64,000 nt of DNA, taken from Moritella sp. 5. Its GTDB lineage: Bacteria; Pseudomonadota; Gammaproteobacteria; Enterobacterales; Moritellaceae. The DNA is taken from assembly GCF_018219455.1 (NCBI RefSeq), contig NZ_CP056122.1:2666001-2730000 (forward strand), given 5' to 3'. Position numbers and translations under genes: made by a program. Of the stretch, positions 1 through 7,766 are shown one piece after another (positions within the stretch are counted from its first letter, which is position 1; each line of letters opens with the position of its first letter). The notes below the pieces were generated by a model. It searched no databases, had not been told where the DNA came from, and was given only the letters and a program-made list of their open reading frames with translations.

Positions 1-88
1 AGCCATGAAAACCCTAACAATATTGGCACTTTTCGAAAGTACTGAAAGGTGCTATGGTGCCAAAAACGAATCAACAAGGAAACTCGTC

Positions 89-799
89 ATGACTAAATTT
101 GCACTAATTACTGGAGCGAGTCGTGGTATAGGAAAGGCTATTTCTCATTACTTTGCCCAGCAAGGATATTCGCTTATTTTAGTTTCATTAAATAAGGAAA
201 ATCTAGATCTAGCTAAGTTAGAGATAGAATCACAATATCCGTCGGCTAATATCGAAACAATCACAGTCGATTTTAATAAGCCAGCAGACGTTGAATCTAC
301 AATAAAATCGATTATTACTAACCACGATTCAATCGATGTTATGGTTAATAGCGCCGGAGTCCTCATGGCTGGGCACGTAGATCTAACACTGAATCAACTT
401 TCTGAATTAATAAATGTAAACCTACTTTCGACTATTACAGCATGTAATTTGGTTATCGAAAAAATGAAGCGACAAGGTTACGGTGAAATTTATAGTATCG
501 GCTCAACAGCTGGCTTAGAGCCCGTTCCCAAAATAGCCGCTTATTCAGCAACAAAAGCCGCTATCGTTAGTTATAGCCAATCTCTTTATCAGGAACTTCT
601 TCCTTTTGGCATTAAGGTTTGCTGCTTATGCCCAAGTGTTGTCGATACTGACATGACTAATGATGGGCGCATTATGAACAACCTAAAAATTGAAACTCAA
701 GATTTAACCAAAGCTATCGATTTTATACGCAGTTTATCTCCTGCCGCCAGTATGTCGACATTGTCTATACGTTGTAAAACCATTGATTTAGAGAAGTAA
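89..799 (+). CDS. Short-chain dehydrogenase/reductase (SDR)
   Basis: A classical SDR of 236 residues, expected to be a cytoplasmic NAD(P)-dependent oxidoreductase. The Rossmann glycine motif TGASRGIG is at residues 8-15, an NSAG strand motif (NAG variant) follows the middle of the fold, and the catalytic residues are the Ser of GSTAG and Y152-x3-K156 (YSATK). I chose the ATG at 89 because AAGGA lies 8 bases upstream and the SDR fold begins there; the frame is open back to an ATG at 5, which would add 28 residues with no family match. The substrate cannot be told. It stands alone, followed by a small inverted repeat. Confident on family, not on role. Confidence 0.85.
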   Translation: MTKFALITGASRGIGKAISHYFAQQGYSLILVSLNKENLDLAKLEIESQYPSANIETITVDFNKPADVESTIKSIITNHDSIDVMVNSAGVLMAGHVDLTLNQLSELINVNLLSTITACNLVIEKMKRQGYGEIYSIGSTAGLEPVPKIAAYSATKAAIVSYSQSLYQELLPFGIKVCCLCPSVVDTDMTNDGRIMNNLKIETQDLTKAIDFIRSLSPAASMSTLSIRCKTIDLEK

Positions 800-828
800 T
801 TACTTAGAATCAGGTGGGGAGTCATGCC

Positions 829-848
829 AACGCCTATTTTTAGGCGTT
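829..848. terminator. Small perfect hairpin after the SDR gene
   Basis: An 8-bp perfect inverted repeat (AACGCCTA / TAGGCGTT) with a TTTT loop, 30 bases after the SDR stop codon. There is no U-run after the stem on either strand, so termination is a guess from position only. Confidence 0.35.
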
Positions 849-1104
849 AACCTTCAAGATTTAGACTAGCATCACGTCCAAATTTTAATTACAGTAAACT
901 AACTCACAACTTAAAACCAAAGTATTCAATACTTTTGCCAATGATACATCTAGGGCTATCTTTAGTGCATCCCCCCACCACTAAAGTGAAAATATGATTG
1001 AACTAATGACATTCGAACTTACGGCATCATTATCCATCACCTTCCCTGTTTTGTTAAGAGAGGTTCATTTTGGCGTCTAGAAATTCGACTTCAGGCTTAT
1101 GGGT

Positions 1105-1151
1105 GGCATTATTCGGATTATGTCTGATAATTCTGCGTATGATTCTTGTGA
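1105..1151 (+). repeat. 47-bp direct repeat, copy A
   Basis: Matches 4668-4714 at 38 of 47 positions in the same orientation. The core shared by both is GTCTGATAATTC. The two copies bracket the metallopeptidase and amylase genes. It may be the end of a lost mobile element or a dispersed intergenic repeat; no transposase is seen. Confidence 0.5.
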
Positions 1152-1587
1152 ACTCACACAATCGCATTGCACAGTGAAGCACTAGCGCTTACTCGATCAT
1201 GATCTACTTATTATAGTCAGCGGGGTGAGCTCCCCTGACCAAACTTCATTAGTTAGTTCAATCGGAATAAGTCAGACAGGGTTTTTATCTAATGAGGGGT
1301 CCGTTTTATTATTTAGCGGCATAACTGTATCTGAGGGCTATAAATCCAGTGCTAGTTAAGCCAAACACTTTAACGTGGTGAATGATAAATTGATTTGTCA
1401 CCGTTTATTGCATATCTTTAATTAATACCAAAAACGAATTTCCCATAGCTGATACAGGCTACGATATTGAGCGATATGAGAAGCTACAAGTACACTTTGG
1501 GGATTGTAGCATTAGATGAAAATATTGATAACTGCAACTTTTTCTAATCACAGTCTCATTTCTCATCTGGGTTCCAAAGGTGTATAA

Positions 1588-2388
1588 ATGTATTTAAAGT
1601 CTATATATGCTGCTCTAGCCGGGATTACTTTGTCTGCTAGCTACTTTATTAACTTAGCTAATGCGGGAACCATCTATGACTTTGATATAAGAGTCAATTT
1701 TGACAGTGGCCTAACTAACTCACAACAAACTGTTTTTTCTGATGCAGAAAATCTTTGGGAGTTATTCATCGTAGGATACCGAGATGAGTTCCCAGGCCCA
1801 GGTTTAGATATTAGTGCTTCTGGCCAAAATATAGATGGTGTTGGAGGCACTCTTGGAAAAACAGGAATTACTTATGGTTTATTTATTCCTAGCTATGTTT
1901 ATGCCACAGAGGGGACGATACAAATTGATAGTGCAGATCTGCTTTCTATAGAAACAGCTGGAAATCTATTTCATGTTGTCATGCATGAAATGGCGCATGC
2001 CATTGGTTTTGGTATTTTATGGGGACCGACATTAAATGATTTATTAGATAGCGCTGGTAATTATATAGGCCAATATGGATTAGAAGCATATCAACTTAGT
2101 AATCCAGAAGCGACATTTGTCCCTGTAGAACAAGATGGCGGCCCAGGAACTGCGGGCTACCATTGGAATGAGCCTTATGGAGGCGGGCTCAGTGAATTAA
2201 TGACTGGTTGGTTAGATCCTAATACCACGATTAGTTTAACAACTATAAATTCGTTCGCAGATTTAGGTTATGTTATTAATCCAAATTTCTCAGTGGAACA
2301 AGTCCCAGAACCATCAACACTTGTCATTTTCGCATTCGCTATAATGGGGTTATTCTCACGAAAATATAACAAACAGTATCGAAATTAA
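1588..2388 (+). CDS. PEP-CTERM-anchored zinc metallopeptidase (leishmanolysin-like)
   Basis: A 266-residue exported protein. Residues 1-26 are a signal peptide ending ANA. The zinc site HEMAH is at 133-137 and runs on as AIGFG. A downstream block (H192-W, ELMTG at 203-207, then the Ser-rich segment and DLGY) is typical of bacterial leishmanolysin-related peptidases and supplies the third zinc ligand. The C-terminus carries VPEPST (239-244), a hydrophobic helix and a basic tail: a PEP-CTERM sorting signal handled by an exosortase, which is not in this window. AGG lies 8 bases before the ATG. It converges on the amylase gene with a 4-base overlap of the stop codons. Function is inferred as a surface or secreted protease. 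Confidence 0.85.
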   Translation: MYLKSIYAALAGITLSASYFINLANAGTIYDFDIRVNFDSGLTNSQQTVFSDAENLWELFIVGYRDEFPGPGLDISASGQNIDGVGGTLGKTGITYGLFIPSYVYATEGTIQIDSADLLSIETAGNLFHVVMHEMAHAIGFGILWGPTLNDLLDSAGNYIGQYGLEAYQLSNPEATFVPVEQDGGPGTAGYHWNEPYGGGLSELMTGWLDPNTTISLTTINSFADLGYVINPNFSVEQVPEPSTLVIFAFAIMGLFSRKYNKQYRN

Positions 2389-4454
2389 TAAGGCTCAGTT
2401 GATTTACCTGCAAATGCAACAACGACCTTATCACCACCTAACGTACGAGAAAATGCATAACCATTTTTCTGCTTAATCTCCTTATGGGTCCCAGCACCAA
2501 TAGCTGGATGAGCCTGTCTAAATTGCCCGAGTGTTTGCCAGTGTTTGAGTAATTTCTGGCGGTTAGCATCCAATGACCAATTCATATCAGAACGGGTTCC
2601 TTGATGGAAATCATCCGCATAAGCGCCTATGTTTCTTGCTACTTCATCACCGTAGTAAACTTGAACAGCACCAGGACTTAGCAATAGCGCACTGGCTGCA
2701 TTACGCTGCATTTCAAATGATTTAAATCGCCCAAAGAAAAGCTCTGTATCATGAGATGACATATAACTCACAGGATTAAAATCGGGCTTTTCTTTGAGTG
2801 TATCTGCATAATTTTGGTAAGTATCGGCCATCTTGCTAAAACAGAGAGCCCCTTCGTCCATCTTTTTCTGCATATCAAAATTGAGCAGCGCATCAAAACC
2901 GTCATCATAATAAGGACTACGATAAGCGCTATGTCCCCATACTTCCCCCATCATCCAAAATGGTTGTCCTGTTTCATCATTCTCTTCACGCCAGTCATTT
3001 AAACTTTTTGTTGCAGCTTCTTTTAAGCGCATCCATACATCACCAGACACATGTTTTACAGTATCTATACGATAACCATCAATACCAAAACGCTTCACCC
3101 AGTCTGTTTGCCACTCGATCAAGTAATCCGCTACAGTATAGTTATCATGGCTAATGACTCGTGTTCCGGGGTTATTTAATAGCCATTGTGGGGGTGTAAC
3201 AGACTTGGTGGATTCAGTTATAAAGTCTGGCAGGCCTGCAAGTGAAAGTGTTAGGTCATTCGAGCCTGGTTTTGGATAATTAGGTAAACTGGCACGGACC
3301 CAATCACCTCCCCACCACTGACTCCATGCAGCATTATCATAATCAATATTGTCATTGAAACTATGCCAATTTTGGCCCGTATTTGGTTGCCAATCACGCC
3401 ATTGTACAGGCCAGCTTTGAGCAGGGTTTACAACAGGAATTTGATCACGCTGTAAATCTGTTAAGGTGGCATATCCGGGGTGGTTTATGACGACATCGAG
3501 TAAAACTTTAATGCCCCGCTTATGCGCTTCTTCAACCAAACGCTTGAGATCATTTTCATTGCCAAAATTCGCATCTATTTTAGTAAAATCACGAGCCCAA
3601 TAGCCGTGATAACTATAAAACGGAAACGAGCCAGCGTTACCACCACCGACAAATCCCCGTACTTGTTCTACAATAGGTGAAAGCCAAATAGCACTTGTTC
3701 CTAAGCTCTTAATATAATCAAGCTTCTCAATAACCCCTTTTAAATCGCCACCATGAAAGGTTCCAACCTCATCTTTTCCATCTTTACGGCGACCATAACT
3801 ATTATCATTGCTTGTATCTTGATTATTAAAACGATCAATCATAACAAAATAAATATTTGCGTTGCGCCAGTTAAATTTAGCTTCTTTGAATTGACCTTTT
3901 AGTGGCTCTAATAATATTAATCCCCCACTATTAATTGCAGGCGTAATAGTTACTTGCTGTTGAATAACAGTGACAACTTGCCCACTTAGTTTATCTTTTA
4001 ATTGAGTACCATCTTTATAGGTATCGGCAAGATTAATAGTAACCTCTCCACCTTTATAGATGTCACATTGCACTTGTGGTAAAGGACGTTTGAATGCTTT
4101 GTCAGTGGATTTTTTGGGCTGACGTTTTATTAACAGTGTTTTATTTTCTGCATCAAATACAAATGCATAATCACCATTAAATCTGATCTTAATAAGCAGT
4201 TCAGTCGGTGAATCACAATTCAAAGCCAGTGGTTGACTAAACCTTACCTTTTGTTCTTTTGGCTTAATGCAGCTTCCTTCAATTCCAGTAACATTTAAGG
4301 TATAGCTTGCTTTAGTAAGTGGCACCACCAGCGGAGATTCACTAGTGAGCAAGAAGTCTCGACTAGTGGTACTGGTTGAGATGGTTAGATTGGGTGAGGC
4401 AAACAAGCTTGGGCTGACAAGCATGAGTACAAGACTTATTTTATTTAATTTCAT
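2385..4454 (-). CDS. malS: Periplasmic alpha-amylase, GH13 (MalS-like)
   Basis: Hydrolyses alpha-1,4-glucans in the periplasm. The signal peptide ends near FAS-PN. The GH13 barrel follows an N-terminal beta-rich region of about 190 residues. Counting from the upstream TTG (two codons before the ATG used here), the signature regions are DVVINH at 322-327, GYRIDTVKH with nucleophile D466, GEVW with acid E506, and SSHD with D571. The length (about 689) and layout resemble E. coli MalS (676). I use the ATG at 4454, which has AGG 7 bases upstream; the frame also allows TTG at 4460. No maltose operon genes are near. The last 4 bases overlap the convergent metallopeptidase gene. Confidence 0.8.
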   Translation of the reverse strand: MKLNKISLVLMLVSPSLFASPNLTISTSTTSRDFLLTSESPLVVPLTKASYTLNVTGIEGSCIKPKEQKVRFSQPLALNCDSPTELLIKIRFNGDYAFVFDAENKTLLIKRQPKKSTDKAFKRPLPQVQCDIYKGGEVTINLADTYKDGTQLKDKLSGQVVTVIQQQVTITPAINSGGLILLEPLKGQFKEAKFNWRNANIYFVMIDRFNNQDTSNDNSYGRRKDGKDEVGTFHGGDLKGVIEKLDYIKSLGTSAIWLSPIVEQVRGFVGGGNAGSFPFYSYHGYWARDFTKIDANFGNENDLKRLVEEAHKRGIKVLLDVVINHPGYATLTDLQRDQIPVVNPAQSWPVQWRDWQPNTGQNWHSFNDNIDYDNAAWSQWWGGDWVRASLPNYPKPGSNDLTLSLAGLPDFITESTKSVTPPQWLLNNPGTRVISHDNYTVADYLIEWQTDWVKRFGIDGYRIDTVKHVSGDVWMRLKEAATKSLNDWREENDETGQPFWMMGEVWGHSAYRSPYYDDGFDALLNFDMQKKMDEGALCFSKMADTYQNYADTLKEKPDFNPVSYMSSHDTELFFGRFKSFEMQRNAASALLLSPGAVQVYYGDEVARNIGAYADDFHQGTRSDMNWSLDANRQKLLKHWQTLGQFRQAHPAIGAGTHKEIKQKNGYAFSRTLGGDKVVVAFAGKSTEPY

Positions 4455-4460
4455 CTTCAA

Positions 4461-4911
4461 ACCTAAGTTATTCCATTAATTAATATAATAATAAAACGGA
4501 ACCATTGGTCAGACATCATCCTGCTAAACTACGCCCCAAATAGTTAGTCAACTCACAGTTTTAGTTAAACAGGGAGTAGAATCTGCGAAATAAAAATCAG
4601 TATCACGGTAAGTAACTGTCGTTATTATAAGAACTCAATTGTGAGGCGGTTACAGATGTTACCAGTCGGCATTATTCGCGTTAAGTCTGATAATTCGATG
4701 TATGACCCTTGGGAGAATATGATGGTTATAATATAAGTAAGGTAACAGAGCACTATGTCGGCGCATAAGTGCTGGCTTAAGAGAAATAACCGTGGTTATC
4801 TCTCTTGTCTGCCTGAATTGAAACCAGGACTTAGATCTGCAACAAAACTTTGTTTCTTATTCAGACATAGTCCTGTGAAAGGCTATATCTGAATAACATT
4901 TTTACTCTCAG
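4461..4911. other. Gene-free stretch between amylase and lipoprotein genes
   Basis: No coding region seen. It holds the second copy of the 47-bp repeat (4668-4714) and a 12-bp inverted repeat with one mismatch (4780-4791 against 4794-4805), which could form a near loop-less cruciform. The amylase promoter should lie in the part nearest 4455, but no convincing -10/-35 pair was identified. Confidence 0.4.
4668..4714 (+). repeat. 47-bp direct repeat, copy B
   Basis: Same orientation as 1105-1151 with 38 of 47 identical bases. Similarity fades on both sides of the 47 bp. Together the copies enclose about 3.5 kb carrying the metallopeptidase and amylase. Confidence 0.5.
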
Positions 4912-5682
4912 TTAATTTAACAGTTCGGTTCCGTTAAATTGATAGCTAATAAGTGTTTCTTCTTTCTTATCTGTCTTTCCATCGTTGCGTTTACTGAGAG
5001 TGATTTTTTTCAACGGAAGTCCAGTGTTCGTCTGATAGAAAACCTGGGATGTAATAGTACCTTCATTATAGATTTGTTCATCGGTGATTTGGCATGTGTT
5101 GTAATCTACACCCTTAATATTGATATTTTTGAATCCTACAAAAGTAACTTTTTGTTCAAAATTTTCACTTTCATTTTTTATGCTTTCCGACAAGTCAGGG
5201 CTGTATGTTTGAAGGTCATAAGACGTAGAAATACTTTTATGTTCTCCTTCTCTCAAAGAAAACCAGCCTACTATCAGTGGATCAACCGTATCAAATTTAT
5301 ATTTTGAGATCTGAGGTGCGTCGTTTTTAATAACTACACGACCTTTAAGTTCAACCCAACCGGCACCAGGCCAAATCAGTACCGTATCCGTTACGCTGGC
5401 AAATACACCGGGATATGTCTCCCTCATCTCAAATTGATTACTACCAATTTTATCTTCAAGTTGACTAACTTCAACATATGTTCGAGTAAAACCATTACGC
5501 GTATCACTCTTATATTTATATTCGATGTCATACTCTCCCACTTGGTAGAGGTTCTCACCGAAGCATGTAACTGCCGACTCTTTGATCACAGTAGTCTCCG
5601 AGGATCCGCCACCTGAACCACAGCCAACAATAGTGGTTATTAACGCACTAACAATTATTATTTTCATATCGAATTTTTTCAT
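4912..5682 (-). CDS. Lipoprotein of unknown function
   Basis: A 256-residue protein with a type II signal peptide: a basic start, a hydrophobic run, and lipobox IVGC followed by a Gly/Ser-rich tether (GSGGGSS). The residue after Cys is Gly, so outer-membrane targeting is likely. The rest is beta-rich with no motif I recognise. The ATG at 5682 has AAAGG about 7 bases upstream. It reads in the same direction as the pfa genes, but a hairpin and 255 bases separate it from pfaD, so it is probably a separate unit. Confidence 0.7.
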   Translation of the reverse strand: MKKFDMKIIIVSALITTIVGCGSGGGSSETTVIKESAVTCFGENLYQVGEYDIEYKYKSDTRNGFTRTYVEVSQLEDKIGSNQFEMRETYPGVFASVTDTVLIWPGAGWVELKGRVVIKNDAPQISKYKFDTVDPLIVGWFSLREGEHKSISTSYDLQTYSPDLSESIKNESENFEQKVTFVGFKNINIKGVDYNTCQITDEQIYNEGTITSQVFYQTNTGLPLKKITLSKRNDGKTDKKEETLISYQFNGTELLN

Positions 5683-5867
5683 TTTTGGCCTTTAAGCTAT
5701 CTGGTTTTTTATAGCGCGGATTATAAATACAATGATACTAAAAACAATGTGTCGACACGGCTGAATTGTAAGGAAGTGTAAGTGGCGTAAGAATTATAAT
5801 GAAAGCAATCACTTAAAAGAAGATAGAATAGAATAGGATTGAATTAACAAGGCTATTATAAGCAGAA

Positions 5868-5888
5868 AGCCAGCATAACACGCTGGCT
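5868..5888 (-). terminator. Probable terminator of the pfa genes
   Basis: A perfect 7-bp inverted repeat (AGCCAGC / GCTGGCT) with a 7-base loop, about 50 bases after the pfaD stop. Read on the minus strand, the stem is followed by TTTCTGCTTATAAT, a poor but T-rich tail. Confidence 0.5.
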
Positions 5889-5937
5889 AAGCTGCGATAT
5901 CGGCGAAAATAAACAACCGAAATGCCGACATCCGATA

Positions 5938-7578
5938 TTAATCGCTAGTGCGATAGCACGCCAATTCAGTGCTTAAGCTCACACCTTGCAATTTCAACTG
6001 GTTTACACGTTGTAAATACGCTGCACCTTTTAGCATATGCAAGGCTACGTCAACAGCACCACGGCGAGTATAATCTTCAAGATAAGATCCTTTCACCCAA
6101 CTGTTAAATGCACCTAGACTTGGACCTGCCCAGATCTGGTAATCCATTTCACGGCCCTTCTCACCTGTATTTGACCAGCGTGAAGACAGACCTAGATACC
6201 AACGGAAAATTAATGCCATTTTACGCTTAGGGCTACTTTTCGCACGCGCTAACATTTCAGGATCACGCTCAGCAAAGAACGCTATCGTGCCAGTCCAGAT
6301 CTCGTCAAGGTTTGAACGGAAAATCTGTTTTTCAATCTTCTCACGTTCCGCTGCAGGAATATCTTCAATCGAGTCATAAGCGACATACAAGTCATACAGT
6401 TTCTTCGCACGCATAGCGAACATAGAACCACGTTTTAATACTTGTAGTTTAACACCCATTTCGAACATATCAGCCGCAGGTGCCATTGTCACATCGGCCA
6501 TTTCAACGGTAGATAATAGTTTACGGGTATATTCAGATGCACCAGCTTCGACACAAGCCTGATTAACAGATCCCAACACTATGTAAGCTGCGCCCATGTT
6601 AAATGCAGCGAGTGCCGCTTCTGGTGTTCCGATACCACCACCAGCACCCACACGTAATGCAGGAGAAAAGTTATACTTAGCTTGCACTTCGTCACGCAGG
6701 CCAATAATTGTCGGTAATAACGTTAAAAATGGTCTGTTGTCAGTATGACCACCAGAATCCGCTTCCGCAGTAATATCATCAGCCATTGGCACTAACAGTG
6801 CTAATGCCGCTTGCTGTGGTGTGATCTTGCCTTGTGTTAATAATTTATCCAGTAACTTTTGCGGTGCAGGTTCCATAAAACGACGGCCAACTTCAGTACG
6901 CGATACTTTAGCAATAACCTTGTTACCAATATTAACAGTGCCATCACTATTTTTAGATAAGCCTGCAGCACGGTACCAAACAATATGCTCTGTTAACCCT
7001 AAATAAGCGGAAGCCTCTACTGTTTTAACACCCAGTTTAAGGAAACGTTCAACCGCGCCACGCTCTAGTGCTTCTTCTGCTGGTGCATGGATCAAGTTGA
7101 CCGCGTATGGACCATTTGGTAATTCCGCTTGAATACGACGAATTGCATCTTCAACTGCATCAGGAACTAAACCTGCTGCGCCGAAAGAACATAACAGTCC
7201 CGCTTTACCTAACGCGACAACAAGCTCAACTGACGCAATACCGTTAGCCATCGCGCCGCCATGGTAGGCATATTTAACCCCGTGTTGCTTTTTATAAGCA
7301 GCATCGCCCAGATCTTCTGGGGTTAGTTTTTGTGCAAATGCCAGTACATTAACGTCAACATTGTTGCTGATAGCACCAGATACTGAAGTATGGTTAGTGA
7401 TACCCGTAACACCCGAATTATTAGCGACACTACTTGCAACACTATTCGCCACATAAAGCGGCTTAGCCAGATCCATCAAGGCGGCCTTAATTTCTACATC
7501 TTGCGTATGCACTGACGCCGGATCGACTTTCCAAGCCCAATTGATCGCGTTGCTATTGTTAAAACCTAAACTCGACAT
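5938..7578 (-). CDS. pfaD: Polyunsaturated fatty acid synthase, PfaD enoyl reductase
   Basis: The trans-acting enoyl reductase of the PUFA synthase. It saturates selected double bonds during chain extension using FMN and NAD(P)H. The 546 residues form a TIM barrel of the 2-nitropropane dioxygenase/nitronate monooxygenase type; the phosphate-binding signature is the Gly-rich GAGGGIGTPEAAL followed by NMGAAYIVLGSVNQ. The N-terminal 60 or so residues (Asn/Val/Ser-rich) precede the barrel. AGGAA lies about 7 bases before the ATG. It is the last gene of the pfa set, 188 bases after pfaC, and has the length expected for Moritella/Shewanella PfaD. No defect seen. Confidence 0.95.
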   Translation of the reverse strand: MSSLGFNNSNAINWAWKVDPASVHTQDVEIKAALMDLAKPLYVANSVASSVANNSGVTGITNHTSVSGAISNNVDVNVLAFAQKLTPEDLGDAAYKKQHGVKYAYHGGAMANGIASVELVVALGKAGLLCSFGAAGLVPDAVEDAIRRIQAELPNGPYAVNLIHAPAEEALERGAVERFLKLGVKTVEASAYLGLTEHIVWYRAAGLSKNSDGTVNIGNKVIAKVSRTEVGRRFMEPAPQKLLDKLLTQGKITPQQAALALLVPMADDITAEADSGGHTDNRPFLTLLPTIIGLRDEVQAKYNFSPALRVGAGGGIGTPEAALAAFNMGAAYIVLGSVNQACVEAGASEYTRKLLSTVEMADVTMAPAADMFEMGVKLQVLKRGSMFAMRAKKLYDLYVAYDSIEDIPAAEREKIEKQIFRSNLDEIWTGTIAFFAERDPEMLARAKSSPKRKMALIFRWYLGLSSRWSNTGEKGREMDYQIWAGPSLGAFNSWVKGSYLEDYTRRGAVDVALHMLKGAAYLQRVNQLKLQGVSLSTELACYRTSD

Positions 7579-7683
7579 ACTTCATTCCTATTTTATGCAG
7601 CTGCTGAACTATTTACTCAAATCTGATTTCAATAACTAAATTCAACAGCCGAACTATTCCGTTTATTATCTAATAAGTTCACC

Positions 7684-7702
7684 GTGATCCTAATTAGATC
7701 AC
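7684..7702. promoter_or_regulatory. Inverted repeat in the pfaC-pfaD gap
   Basis: GTGATC and GATCAC flank a 7-base AT-rich spacer, 106 bases before the pfaD start. A second pair, AGCGTCT (7734-7740) and AGACGCT (7762-7768), spans the pfaC stop codon. These could be processing or partial termination structures, or a site for separate pfaD expression. No T-run follows either. Confidence 0.3.
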
Positions 7703-7766
7703 CTCGGTCGTATTGATTAAAGTAAGCCTACTGAGCGTCTTTAACCAATGCGACATTGAACAGACG

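Larger units (their letters stand above)
800..1587. other. Long gene-free stretch with possible gene remnants
   Basis: 788 bases with no credible complete gene. It contains the hairpin at 829-848 and the first copy of a 47-bp repeat (1105-1151). Around 1190-1355 a stop-bounded frame of roughly 55 codons without a start codon reads like ordinary protein (it includes SLVSSIGIS and SNEGSVLLFSG), so this may be the remains of a decayed coding sequence. No tRNA or other RNA gene was recognised. Confidence 0.4.

Noticed and set aside
4505-4525. TTGGTCAGACAT upstream of the amylase gene resembles a FadR box core
   Set aside because: Only the TGGTCNGAC core matches, the flanking half is not palindromic, and fatty-acid control of an amylase makes little sense.
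4780-4805. 12-bp inverted repeat considered as a terminator
   Set aside because: No T-run follows on either strand and it is more than 100 bases from any gene end.
4939-5307. 122-codon plus-strand frame opposite the lipoprotein gene
   Set aside because: Phe/Ile-rich reading typical of antisense AT-rich DNA; the minus-strand lipoprotein has a real signal peptide and ribosome site.
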